Shown: in pieces, positions 1-7,699 of the stretch
Layout: the number at the start of each line of letters is the position of its first letter
Numbering within the stretch: the stretch's first letter is position 1
NCBI RefSeq assembly: GCF_001307195.1
Contig: NZ_CP012808.1
Coordinates: 868,001-932,000, forward strand
Reading direction: 5' to 3'
DNA: 64,000 bases
Source: Acinetobacter equi
GTDB lineage: Bacteria > Pseudomonadota > Gammaproteobacteria > Pseudomonadales > Moraxellaceae
The notes under the pieces: model-generated
What the model saw: the letters and a program-made list of their open reading frames with translations, nothing else
The model's database searches: none
What the model was told of the DNA's origin: nothing
Program-made: the position numbers and the translations under genes

Positions 1-65
1 TAAAAGTTGTAGGTGCGTACCCTACCGATAAAATTGAAGAAATTTTCAAAGAATTTGGTTTATAA
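1..65 (+). CDS. C-terminal end of an unidentified protein (partial)
   Basis: The window opens inside a plus-strand gene. The frame that begins at base 3 reads to a TAA stop at 63-65 and ends with the residues VGAYPTDKIEEIFKEFGL. The ending, with a Gly-Ala-x-Pro turn followed by an amphipathic helix, is compatible with the tail of a thioredoxin-fold protein, but about 20 residues are too few to name it. A strong terminator follows at 106-136, so this is probably the last gene of its transcript. Confidence 0.6.
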   Translation, partial: KVVGAYPTDKIEEIFKEFGL

Positions 66-105
66 AAAGAGTGGATTAAATGATTTAGATAAGTGATTTA
101 TCTAC

Positions 106-136
106 AAAAAAGCACCTTATTAAAAGGTGCTTTTTC
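106..136. terminator. Bidirectional Rho-independent terminator
   Basis: The arms AAGCACCTT and AAGGTGCTT form a hairpin around a short ATTAA loop, flanked by A-run and T-run on either side. It can serve the partial plus-strand gene on its left and the minus-strand GlsB-like gene on its right. Confidence 0.85.
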
Positions 137-385
137 TTAATTTTTTGTGAGTAAACTATAAAGATATAAAATAACAATAGCACCAACAATAGAGGCGAAG
201 AATCCTGCTGTTGCATTTTCACCATAAAAACCTAAAGCTCGACCTCCATAGGTTGCAACTAATGAACCACCAATACCTAATGCTGTAGTGACAATAAAAC
301 CTGCTTTATTGTTTCCTGGTTTAATCGCTCGAGCAATTAAACCAGCAACAAAGCCGACCATAATGGCTACAATAAGTGACCACAT
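137..385 (-). CDS. GlsB/YeaQ/YmgE family stress-response membrane protein
   Basis: This 82-residue protein belongs to the transglycosylase-associated (GlsB/YeaQ/YmgE) family of small inner-membrane proteins. Three hydrophobic, glycine-rich segments are visible (about residues 3-20, 30-48 and 58-78), including the typical GFVAGLIARAIKPG start and the ASIVGAIVILYLY end. Length matches the family norm of 80-85 residues. The molecular function is not established; members are often stress-induced. The upstream AGGAGAT ribosome site lies just before the ATG. It appears to be a single-gene transcript ending at the 106-136 terminator. Confidence 0.92.
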   Translation of the reverse strand: MWSLIVAIMVGFVAGLIARAIKPGNNKAGFIVTTALGIGGSLVATYGGRALGFYGENATAGFFASIVGAIVILYLYSLLTKN

Positions 386-514
386 AAAAGATCTCCTTGT
401 TATTTATACTTTGCAAATCATACTGATATATATCATTAATCAGTTTATAAAATTGAAAAGTATATTAAATGCTAAAAGTTGTGGGGATTTTGTATTTTTA
501 AAGAATAAAACGAT

Positions 515-545
515 ATAAAAAAAGTGGCATATGCCACTTTTAATA
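515..545 (-). terminator. Rho-independent terminator of hpt
   Basis: A perfect 20-bp palindrome (AAAGTGGCAT followed by ATGCCACTTT, 521-540) is followed on the minus strand by a run of T. It lies just past the hpt stop codon. Confidence 0.85.
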
Positions 546-552
546 TTATTAA

Positions 553-1080
553 TCAGAGACCAATTTCTCCAATAAATGGAATATGGCGATATTTTTGATC
601 GTAATCTAAACCATAACCAACAATAAATTTATCTTCAACTTCAAAGCCTAAGAATTTAACTTCTAAGTCGATTTCACGGCGTGAAGGTTTACTAACTAAA
701 GTACATAATTCAATTGAATTAGGACCACGTGTTTCTAGTATTTCTAGAACTTTGCTTAAGGTATTACCAGAGTCAATGATGTCTTCAATTACAAGTACAT
801 CTTTACCGCGAATATCGCCATCTAAATCTTTTAAAATTTTAACGTCTCGCGTAGATACCGTTCCACCACCGTAGCTTGAAACAGTCATGAAATCGAGTTC
901 ATGCGGTTTTTCAATTGTGCGACACAGATCTGCCATAAAAATTACAGAACCACGAAGCAAGCCAATAAGAATAAGCTCTTTGTCACTGTTTGCGTAGTGT
1001 GCATTAATTTGTGCACCAAGCTCTTTAACTTTAGCTTGGATTTCGTCTGCTGAAATCATTACGCTCATTTGAACGGTCAT
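553..1080 (-). CDS. hpt: Hypoxanthine phosphoribosyltransferase
   Basis: Purine salvage enzyme that converts hypoxanthine or guanine plus PRPP to IMP or GMP in the cytosol. The 175-residue product has the type I phosphoribosyltransferase PRPP loop VLVIEDIIDSG (about residues 96-105, paired acidic residues at 99-100) and the LLRGSVIFMADL segment. I chose the ATG at 1078-1080, with an AGG element about 10 bases upstream. A longer in-frame start at 1137 would add 19 hydrophobic residues that are not typical of the family, and an internal ATG at 1068 is also possible. The guanine deaminase gene lies upstream on the same strand, 200 bases away, so two guanine-handling enzymes are neighbours. Confidence 0.95.
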   Translation of the reverse strand: MTVQMSVMISADEIQAKVKELGAQINAHYANSDKELILIGLLRGSVIFMADLCRTIEKPHELDFMTVSSYGGGTVSTRDVKILKDLDGDIRGKDVLVIEDIIDSGNTLSKVLEILETRGPNSIELCTLVSKPSRREIDLEVKFLGFEVEDKFIVGYGLDYDQKYRHIPFIGEIGL

Positions 1081-1214
1081 GGGTAGATACCTAAAGAGTA
1101 AGAAAATATAAATAAAAAAGGCGTTGACCAGCAACACCCCAAATAATATATATTAATTTTAATACATCTAGACTCGAGATGCATCTTTTTTACCAAGGAA
1201 AGCATGTAATCATA

Positions 1215-1267
1215 TTTGAGTTTGTAAAATGTTATTCTTTTAAAATGACTTATTTTACAAACTCAAA
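1215..1267. repeat. Perfect 16-bp inverted repeat downstream of guaD
   Basis: TTTGAGTTTGTAAAAT at 1215-1230 is matched exactly by its reverse complement at 1252-1267, with a 21-base spacer. It lies 11 bases beyond the guaD stop codon. Neither strand has a clear T-run after the stem, so it is not a textbook terminator. It may be an RNA 3'-end stabilising hairpin or a Rho-assisted terminator. Confidence 0.7.
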
Positions 1268-1277
1268 GTCTAAAAAA

Positions 1278-2606
1278 TTAGCTGATTTTTACATCTTTGA
1301 CGTATGCAGGTTGCCCATAAATATAGGTTGCATGGATATTACGATCATCCCCCATTGTCATTAATGCAAACAGAGCATCTTCAATGCTTTTGGCTCTTTG
1401 CTGACGAAGTTCTTGTAACGCCGTGGCTGCTAAATCTAGCACCACAAAGTCGGCTTCTTTACCTACATTAAAGTTACCTAATTGGTGGTCTAAATCTAGC
1501 GCTTTCGCACCGCCTAATGTTGCATGATATAAAGATTCAAATGCAGATAATTTATTACCTTGCAGTTGTTGAACTTTATAAGCCTCATTGATCGTTTGTA
1601 ATTGGTTAAAGGATGTTCCTGCGCCAATATCTGTACCTAAACCGACTTTGACTTGTTTTTCCCACGTTTTATTTAAAGGGAATAATCCACTTCCTAGAAA
1701 TAAATTGGATGTTGGGCAAAATGCAATAGCTGAATTGGTTGCATGCATACAGTCCCATTCATCTTCATTAAGATGAACACAATGAGCAAAAATAGATTTT
1801 GAACCTGTTAAGCCATAATGATGATACACATCTAAATAGCCTTTTTGATTTGGGAATAAATCTTTAACCCAAGCAATTTCATTTTTATTTTCACTTAAAT
1901 GTGTATGAATATAAACATTAGGATATTCAGCTTTAAGTTGCTGCGCTTTTTGCAATTGTTCAGGTGTTGAAGTTGGTGCAAAACGTGGCGTAATCGCATA
2001 AAGATTACGACCTTTACCATGCCATTTTTCTATAAGAGTCTTAGAGTCCGTATAAGCACTTTCAGGAGTATCACAGAGTTCATCAGGTGCATGACGATCC
2101 ATGAGAACTTTACCAGCAATAATACGCATTTGATGCTGTTCCGCAGCTTCAAATAAGGCATCTACAGACGTAGGATGAACTGTACAGAAAACTAAAGCAG
2201 TGGTTGTACCATTTTTTAATAATTCATGAATAAAAAATTGTGCGATTTTATCGGCATAATTTTTGTTATTAAATTGAATTTCTGTTGGAAATGTATAGGT
2301 ATTTAACCATTCTAAGAGTTGTTCACCGTAGGCACCTATCATTTCCGTTTGTGGAAAATGGATATGGGTATCAATAAAACCAGGAACAATCAATTGATCC
2401 TTATAATGTTGTATTTGGATGTCAGATGAGAGTAGCTCTTTCCCCTCCTCCCATGCACCAAACCATTTAATTTTTCCTTGCTCAGTAATGAGTAAACCAT
2501 CTTCTACATATCGCACTTGGTCGTGAATTTCACGCGCTTGGGCAACCGTATTCTGAATATCTAGGAAGCGACCGCGAATAGCCGTCGTTGCAATTACAGA
2601 AGACAT
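1278..2606 (-). CDS. guaD: Guanine deaminase
   Basis: Zinc amidohydrolase that deaminates guanine to xanthine in purine catabolism and salvage. The 442-residue length fits bacterial GuaD. The metal site of the amidohydrolase fold is visible: HIHFPQTE (first His pair, near residues 80-85), HTHLSENKNE (about residue 235), HCVHLNEDEWD (about 275), and the GLGTDIGAG aspartate motif (about 325). The ATG at 2604-2606 gives the MSSVIATTAIRGR beginning usual for this family. It is probably expressed alone, with a large inverted repeat just after the stop. Confidence 0.95.
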   Translation of the reverse strand: MSSVIATTAIRGRFLDIQNTVAQAREIHDQVRYVEDGLLITEQGKIKWFGAWEEGKELLSSDIQIQHYKDQLIVPGFIDTHIHFPQTEMIGAYGEQLLEWLNTYTFPTEIQFNNKNYADKIAQFFIHELLKNGTTTALVFCTVHPTSVDALFEAAEQHQMRIIAGKVLMDRHAPDELCDTPESAYTDSKTLIEKWHGKGRNLYAITPRFAPTSTPEQLQKAQQLKAEYPNVYIHTHLSENKNEIAWVKDLFPNQKGYLDVYHHYGLTGSKSIFAHCVHLNEDEWDCMHATNSAIAFCPTSNLFLGSGLFPLNKTWEKQVKVGLGTDIGAGTSFNQLQTINEAYKVQQLQGNKLSAFESLYHATLGGAKALDLDHQLGNFNVGKEADFVVLDLAATALQELRQQRAKSIEDALFALMTMGDDRNIHATYIYGQPAYVKDVKIS

Positions 2607-2835
2607 TTAAAACCTATGCTTTTTACTTTTTTCAGTTGATTGTACCTGAAAATTGGATAAAAAGTGTGAAATGTATTTTTTGTTCTAAAGGGATTAACAA
2701 AGATAAAACTGAATGTAAATTAATCTACTTTTAATTTCGATCAATCATCCAAAACTACATACAAAATATGAGATAAGATAAAAACTAGGAATAGAAGAAA
2801 GTATAGTCTATTTTATGTTTTCAATAGGAATTTAA

Positions 2836-3435
2836 ATGAAGAATGATGAGCAATTAAGAAAAAGAAATCGACGAGAAAAACATGATTTAAAACAGCTGAA
2901 AACAATCATTTCACAGCATGCTGTAATTCCTAAAATATTATCAAGTTTGAAACAATTTTCAATACCGTTATATCTAGCTGCTGGTGTCATTCGTAATACA
3001 GTATGGGCACATTTACACGATATTGAATATGATTTAAATAGAACAGAAATTGATGTTATTTTTTATGATAGCCATGATGATGGTTCATTTTATCAAGATA
3101 TAGAAAATGTATTATCAAAAATCTTTCCTCATATAAAGTGGGATGTTACTAATCAAGCTCTAGTTCATCAATGGTATAAAACAGATCGTGGTGAATCAAT
3201 TGCCCCTCTATTTTATGCTTTATCTCTTTGGCCAGAAACAGCAACAGCTGTTGCTATTCGATTAACTGAAAATAATAAATTAGAGTGTATAGCCCCTTTC
3301 GGGTTAAGTGATTTATTTGAATTAAAGTTAAGATGGAATAGTAAATTGGTTAGTTATGAGGTATTTCAACACCGAATAAGTAGTAAGAAATTTTTAGAAA
3401 AATGGTATTTGTTAAAATTGATTAAAGATACTTAA
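2836..3435 (+). CDS. Nucleotidyltransferase family protein (PF06042-like)
   Basis: This 199-residue protein resembles the nucleotidyltransferase family PF06042. Its hallmark is a glycine-Arg-Asn-x-Val-Trp segment (here AAGVIRNTVWAHLHD, about residues 54-68) followed by an acidic strand (TEIDVIFYDSHDD, about 76-88), which would bind metal and nucleotide. Substrates of the family are unknown. The basic N-terminus (KNDEQLRKRNRREKHDLK) is unusual. The gene stands alone between guaD (opposite strand) and a bidirectional terminator, preceded by AGGAATTTAA. Confidence 0.75.
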   Translation: MKNDEQLRKRNRREKHDLKQLKTIISQHAVIPKILSSLKQFSIPLYLAAGVIRNTVWAHLHDIEYDLNRTEIDVIFYDSHDDGSFYQDIENVLSKIFPHIKWDVTNQALVHQWYKTDRGESIAPLFYALSLWPETATAVAIRLTENNKLECIAPFGLSDLFELKLRWNSKLVSYEVFQHRISSKKFLEKWYLLKLIKDT

Positions 3436-3441
3436 GAAAAT

Positions 3442-3471
3442 AAAAATGCTTTCCCTTAAGAAAGCATTTAA
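3442..3471. terminator. Bidirectional terminator between nucleotidyltransferase gene and terC
   Basis: The arms AAATGCTTTC (3444-3453) and GAAAGCATTT (3460-3469) form a hairpin between two converging genes, with A/T-rich flanks on both sides. Confidence 0.75.
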
Positions 3472-3487
3472 AGCGTTTTAAGTTATT

Positions 3488-4450
3488 TTATAGCGCTGTT
3501 TCATTATGCTTTTTGTTGTGCTGAATTGACATCCAAGCCGTAATAGCCAATACCAATACAATAAAGCTAAGTGAAATCCAAATTGGCATATGGAACACAT
3601 CAAGCATTAACATTTTAAAGCCAATAAATAAAAGAATGATACCTAAACCATAAGGAAGATAATGCATTTTTGCAGCCGCACCAGACAGTAAAAAGAACAT
3701 TGCACGTAAGCCCAAAATTGCCATTAAGTTTGCTGTTAATACAATGAAGGGATCACTTGTTACAGCAAAAATTGCAGGAATAGAATCGACAGCAAAAATA
3801 ACGTCAGATGCTTCAACCAAAATTAAAACTAAGAATAATGGCGTTGCCCATAAAGCACCATTTTGACGAACAAAGAATTTGTTGTCGTGCATGGCTGAGG
3901 TAATACGAAGATGTTTACGTAAGAATTTTAATATAGCCATATCTTCGATATTTGGATCATCATCTTGTCCTTTAAGGAATTTAAAACCTGTATAAACAAG
4001 GAAAGCACCAAAGATATAAAGTACCCAAGAAAATTCTTGAACGAACCATGCACCAATAAAAATAAAGATGGTACGAAGGACAATAGCACCCAATACACCG
4101 TAAAGTAGTAATTGGCGTTGTAATGCAGGAGGAATAGCAAAAGCGGCAAAAATCATAAGCCAAACAAAGACATTATCAATCGCTAATGATTTTTCAAGCA
4201 AATAACCTGCAAAGTATTCCATGACTTTGGTATTTGCGACTGTTACACCAGCGGTTTGTTGTAAGTAGAGCCATAATCCACCGCCAAATAAGGCAGCGAC
4301 AGTAACCCATGCAATACTCCAAAAAGCAGCAGTTTTAATTTTAACATCTTGACCTTGTTGTTGTCTGAAGCCTAAAAAATCGATTAAAAGCATGACAGCA
4401 ACGATGCCGAAAAATGCCAGATACAGCCATAAAGTGCCGATTGTTTCCAT
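3488..4450 (-). CDS. TerC family integral membrane protein (Alx-like manganese exporter)
   Basis: TerC-family proteins are multi-pass inner-membrane transporters; the E. coli member Alx exports manganese. This 320-residue protein has about nine hydrophobic segments and the acidic intramembrane motifs of the family: EKSLAIDNVFVW (near residue 73) and LVEASDVIFAVDSIPAI (near residue 200). I place the start at the ATG at 4448-4450, with GGAG seven bases upstream; the frame is open 29 codons further, but that part is the riboswitch leader. The yybP-ykoY riboswitch and its terminator directly upstream indicate manganese-dependent expression, which supports a metal efflux role over tellurium resistance. 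Confidence 0.93.
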   Translation of the reverse strand: METIGTLWLYLAFFGIVAVMLLIDFLGFRQQQGQDVKIKTAAFWSIAWVTVAALFGGGLWLYLQQTAGVTVANTKVMEYFAGYLLEKSLAIDNVFVWLMIFAAFAIPPALQRQLLLYGVLGAIVLRTIFIFIGAWFVQEFSWVLYIFGAFLVYTGFKFLKGQDDDPNIEDMAILKFLRKHLRITSAMHDNKFFVRQNGALWATPLFLVLILVEASDVIFAVDSIPAIFAVTSDPFIVLTANLMAILGLRAMFFLLSGAAAKMHYLPYGLGIILLFIGFKMLMLDVFHMPIWISLSFIVLVLAITAWMSIQHNKKHNETAL

Positions 4451-4482
4451 GTGTATTTCTCCACATCTTAACAACCAGCCAT

Positions 4483-4539
4483 AAAAAAACCTCGACCAGT
4501 TGCCAGATGATATAAATCTCTGTAACAACATGATCAAGG
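4483..4539 (-). terminator. Conditional terminator of the terC riboswitch
   Basis: On the minus strand CCTTGATCA (4539-4531) can pair over nine positions (with G-U pairs) with TGGTCGAGG (4498-4490), followed at once by seven T. The first arm includes the 3' half of riboswitch helix P1, so terminator and ligand-bound aptamer exclude each other. This arrangement predicts read-through, and terC expression, when manganese binds. Confidence 0.8.
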
Positions 4540-4662
4540 TCTTGCCTACATCTTTAATTATTTAAAGATGCTCAGATACCGACTTTTTGCAAAGTGTAAT
4601 GACGATAGTCTGACACGTTAAATCAGAAAGCATTTAACGTTTGGAGGAGGCTACTCCCCTTG
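4535..4662 (-). promoter_or_regulatory. yybP-ykoY manganese riboswitch aptamer
   Basis: The minus strand holds both conserved signatures of this class: CAAGGGGAGTAGCCTCC at the 5' side (from 4662) and GGCAAGACCTTG at the 3' side (to 4535). CAAGG and CCTTG close helix P1 exactly. Spacing between the signatures (128 bases overall) is in the usual range, with two internal stems. The known ligand of the class is Mn2+. It sits in the leader of the TerC gene, the commonest partner of this riboswitch in proteobacteria. Confidence 0.95.
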
Positions 4663-4751
4663 TTCAATAATTCTGTTTTTGGATGAGTTCCAAATATATA
4701 TGAAGCATGACAGAATTTTTTAAATTGTGCAATTATTAACACCATAAAGAT

Positions 4752-5945
4752 TTAATTTGAGGGTTTTAAGAAGTCAGATCGATTGACTAAGAAGAGTGCT
4801 ACTAATGTTCCCATTAGTGCGATTATTCCACCAAATATACCAATATAGTTGAGACCAATATAACTGGTAATTAATCCACCTATTAGTGCTCCTCCACCAA
4901 TTCCGACATTATATAATCCTGAAAAAATAGCCATAGCGACATCAGTTGCATCTGAAGCAAGATTTAATGTTTTTGATTGGACTGCTAGATTAAAGCTAAT
5001 AATCGCGATTCCCCAAAATATACTTAATAAGCTTAAGCTCCAAAAACTTATACTCGCTGGTAATAGCAATAACATGGAGATAGCAAGACTTGCAGTTGTA
5101 ATGGGAATGAGCATTTTAGAAATTCGGCTTGCAAATTTTCCAAATAAATAAGAACCAATAAAGCCTGCTCCACCATAAATAAGTAACAAAGTTGTGGTTT
5201 CTTCAGAATTAAATAATGCGATATTTAATGAAAAAGGTTCTATATAACTATATGCCGTAAATTGTGCGCAAATAATGAGAACAACCAATGAAAATATCAG
5301 CATTAAACTCGGTCGTTTTACTAAACTTTTTAAACTACTTAATGAGCCTGAATTAACGCTTGGTAAGAGTGGTAAGGTTTTCGCTAGAATTAAGCAAATG
5401 AGTGCAGCACAAATAGCGATGAAACCAAAAGAGTTTCTCCAACCATATTCATCACCAATAATTCGTCCCAAAGGAATACCAAGTACCATTGCCAAAACAG
5501 TGCCAGTAGAAAGTAATCCGAGCGCTTGAAATTCTTTACCTTTTGGTGCTACACGTACAACTAAGGATGCTGTAATTGACCAAAATAAAGCATGGGCAAA
5601 GGCAATACCAATTCGGCTAATAATAAGAACTGTAAAACTCCAAGAAAAGTAAGATAAAACGTGGCTGGCAATAAATAGAATAAATAAGCTAATTAAAAGA
5701 AAACGACGCTCAATATTCTTGGTCAATAACATAATGGGCAATGACGTGAGTGCAACAATCCATGCATAGATCGTAATCATTGTGCCGACTTGAGTGACAG
5801 ACATGGAAAAGCTTTGACCAATATCACTGAGTAATGCAATTGGAATAAATTCGGTGGTATTAAAAATAAAAGCAGCAAATGCGAGAGTAATAACACAGAT
5901 CCATTGCTGACGTGACTTTTGAGGTATTTCAGATGAAATTGACAT
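4752..5945 (-). CDS. sotB: MFS exporter of the SotB sugar-efflux type
   Basis: This 397-residue protein has twelve predicted membrane helices and closely resembles E. coli SotB (YdeA), an exporter of arabinose and IPTG. Near-identical stretches include AAFIFNTTEFIPIALLSDI (about residues 23-41), SRIGIAFAHALFWSITASL (about 109-127), TAYSYIEPF and ASDATDVAMAIFSGLYN. The natural substrate here is unknown; family members also export other small molecules. The gene is divergent from a GNAT acetyltransferase gene, with a candidate operator (6031-6052) between them. Confidence 0.88.
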   Translation of the reverse strand: MSISSEIPQKSRQQWICVITLAFAAFIFNTTEFIPIALLSDIGQSFSMSVTQVGTMITIYAWIVALTSLPIMLLTKNIERRFLLISLFILFIASHVLSYFSWSFTVLIISRIGIAFAHALFWSITASLVVRVAPKGKEFQALGLLSTGTVLAMVLGIPLGRIIGDEYGWRNSFGFIAICAALICLILAKTLPLLPSVNSGSLSSLKSLVKRPSLMLIFSLVVLIICAQFTAYSYIEPFSLNIALFNSEETTTLLLIYGGAGFIGSYLFGKFASRISKMLIPITTASLAISMLLLLPASISFWSLSLLSIFWGIAIISFNLAVQSKTLNLASDATDVAMAIFSGLYNVGIGGGALIGGLITSYIGLNYIGIFGGIIALMGTLVALFLVNRSDFLKPSN

Positions 5946-6030
5946 GAATAAGCGTCATTTAGGATAGTAGACAAATGAGGAACTTAATTTTATAGAAATA
6001 AATGATGTCTGACGATAATATGTTCATTAT

Positions 6031-6052
6031 ATTTCAATACAATAGATTGAAA
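6031..6052. promoter_or_regulatory. Candidate operator between sotB and the GNAT gene
   Basis: ATTTCAAT and ATTGAAAT form an inverted repeat with 8-bp arms and a 6-bp spacer, placed between two divergent genes 27 bases ahead of the GNAT start. Geometry fits a dimeric regulator, but AT-rich sequence makes chance occurrence plausible. Confidence 0.35.
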
Positions 6053-6078
6053 TTAAGTATAGACGTTGAGGAAAAATA

Positions 6079-6360
6079 ATGCAGATTCAATATAAAGAAT
6101 ATGAAAATGGTGGAATGTTTTATATAGAACAAGAACAACGAAATTTGGCAGAAATCACTTATCAATGGAAAGATGACTCCACTATTATTGCAGATCACAC
6201 ACGTGTTGATGATGCATTAAAAGGACAAGGCGTTGCTCGTCAGTTATTAGATGCACTTGTAGAATTTGCACGTAAAAATAAATTAAAAATAGTACCTCTA
6301 TGTTCTTATGTTGAAGTCATGTTTAGACGAGATCAAAGTTTGGCAGATGTAAAAGCTTAA
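6079..6360 (+). CDS. GNAT family N-acetyltransferase (YjdJ/COG2388 type)
   Basis: A short 93-residue single-domain acetyltransferase of the COG2388 (YjdJ-like) group, which contains the minimal GNAT core. The visible core is a strand ending ITYQW, the ADHTRVDDALKGQGVARQLL segment (about residues 39-58; QGVARQLL is the acetyl-CoA pyrophosphate loop), and the C-terminal VPLCSYVEVMFRR (about 74-86), where Cys is conserved in this group. The substrate is unknown. A GAGG ribosome site precedes the ATG, and a tight hairpin terminator follows eight bases after the stop. Confidence 0.88.
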   Translation: MQIQYKEYENGGMFYIEQEQRNLAEITYQWKDDSTIIADHTRVDDALKGQGVARQLLDALVEFARKNKLKIVPLCSYVEVMFRRDQSLADVKA

Positions 6361-6367
6361 ATGCAAA

Positions 6368-6391
6368 AGAAGCCTATATGTATAGGCTTCT
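6368..6391. terminator. Bidirectional terminator
   Basis: AGAAGCCTATA and TATAGGCTTCT pair around a two-base loop region, followed by T-rich sequence on the plus strand. It separates the converging GNAT and alcohol dehydrogenase genes. Confidence 0.85.
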
Positions 6392-6417
6392 ATTTATTTT
6401 ATGATTCTAAATAATGT

Positions 6418-7506
6418 TTAAAAATCAATAATTACTTTTAATGCATTTTCATCAGAAGCATGTTTAAACACTTCATATGCAGATACCATATCTTTAAATT
6501 TAAAATGATGTGTTGCTAATTTTTCTAAAGGTAATTTTCCTGAGCAACATGTTTTTAATAGCATGCCTGTTGTATTGGCATTGACTAGACCAGTCGTAAT
6601 GGTGAGGTTTTTAATCCAAAGCTTATTTAATTCAAAGCTAACGGCTTTTCCATGTACGCCTACATTGGCAATATTTCCGCCCTCTTTCACTACATTTTGA
6701 CAAATGTCCCATGTCGCTTCAATACCAACGGCTTCCATTGCACAATCAACACCACGACCATTTGTAAGTTCTAAAATACGTTGAATAGCATCTTCTTTAG
6801 CCGAATTGACTGTATGAGTTGCACCAAGTTCTTTAGCTAAAGCGAGGCGGTTATCATCCATATCTACAGCAATGATTTGTGATGGTGAATAAAATTGTGA
6901 TGTTAGTAAGCAGCCCATACCAATTGGACCTGCCCCAACAATAGCAATCGTATCTCCTGGTTTTACATCACCATATTGCACGCCAATTTCATGTGCTGTT
7001 GGTAATACATCTGATAAAAATACAGCGACATCTTCATTTAAACCTTCTGGTAATAAATAAAGTGAAGTATCTGCAAACGGTGTGCGAACATATTCAGCAT
7101 GAGTACCATCAATCATATAACCCATAATCCAACCGCCTTCATTTTGGCAATGAGAGTAGAGTTGTTTTTGACAGTTTTCACAAGTACCACAACGGCTAAC
7201 ACAAGAAATAATTACGCGGTCGCCCTTTTTGAAGTTTTTGACACTACTACCGACTTCTTCAACAATTCCAATACCTTCATGCCCTAAAATTCGACCATCA
7301 AAATGCCCAGTTTTTGCTTTAGCTGTTTCTTCAATTTCAGGATTTTTACCTTTCCAAATGCCTAAGTCTGTTCCGCAAATTGTAATTTTTTCTAAGCGAA
7401 TAATGGCATCGGATGGGTGGATAATTTGTGGAACTGGACGGTCTTCAAAACGTAAATCATTAGCACCGTGATAGACCATTGCTTTCATGGTATTTGTCGT
7501 ATTCAT
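6418..7506 (-). CDS. Zinc-dependent alcohol dehydrogenase
   Basis: Medium-chain NAD(P)-dependent alcohol dehydrogenase, 362 residues. Catalytic-zinc residues are Cys44 (TICGTD) and His76-Glu77 (GHEGIG). The structural zinc cluster is CGTCENCQKQLYSHC (Cys106, 109, 112, 120). The Rossmann nucleotide loop is IVGAGPIGMG (about 190), followed by AVDMDDNRLALAKELGA. The Asp after the Rossmann strand suggests NAD+ preference. An alternative start at the second Met (MKAMVYHG) is six codons in. The alcohol substrate cannot be told from sequence. It is a single-gene unit preceded by about 190 bases of AT-rich DNA. Confidence 0.93.
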   Translation of the reverse strand: MNTTNTMKAMVYHGANDLRFEDRPVPQIIHPSDAIIRLEKITICGTDLGIWKGKNPEIEETAKAKTGHFDGRILGHEGIGIVEEVGSSVKNFKKGDRVIISCVSRCGTCENCQKQLYSHCQNEGGWIMGYMIDGTHAEYVRTPFADTSLYLLPEGLNEDVAVFLSDVLPTAHEIGVQYGDVKPGDTIAIVGAGPIGMGCLLTSQFYSPSQIIAVDMDDNRLALAKELGATHTVNSAKEDAIQRILELTNGRGVDCAMEAVGIEATWDICQNVVKEGGNIANVGVHGKAVSFELNKLWIKNLTITTGLVNANTTGMLLKTCCSGKLPLEKLATHHFKFKDMVSAYEVFKHASDENALKVIIDF

Positions 7507-7662
7507 CGTTTTATTCCTTCTTTAATTATCATTGAAATTTCTAGGATAAATCTATATTACTATTAGAAAATTAAAATAATATGTGTAGTTTATGTACATT
7601 TTTTTATAAGATTAAATCATTGTTATTTATCTAAAAAATATTTTTTATTCTATTGGGAAATA

Positions 7663-7686
7663 AAAAGCCCGAAAAATCGGGCTTTT
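7663..7686 (-). terminator. Rho-independent terminator of mpl
   Basis: AAAAGCCCGA and TCGGGCTTTT pair around an AAAA loop, with a T-run on the minus strand, 14 bases past the mpl stop codon. Confidence 0.9.
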
Positions 7687-7699
7687 AAAATACTAAAAT

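Noticed and set aside
553..1137. Longer hpt product starting at 1137
   Set aside because: It would add a 19-residue hydrophobic stretch not expected in this cytosolic enzyme, whereas the ATG at 1080 gives the usual 175 residues.
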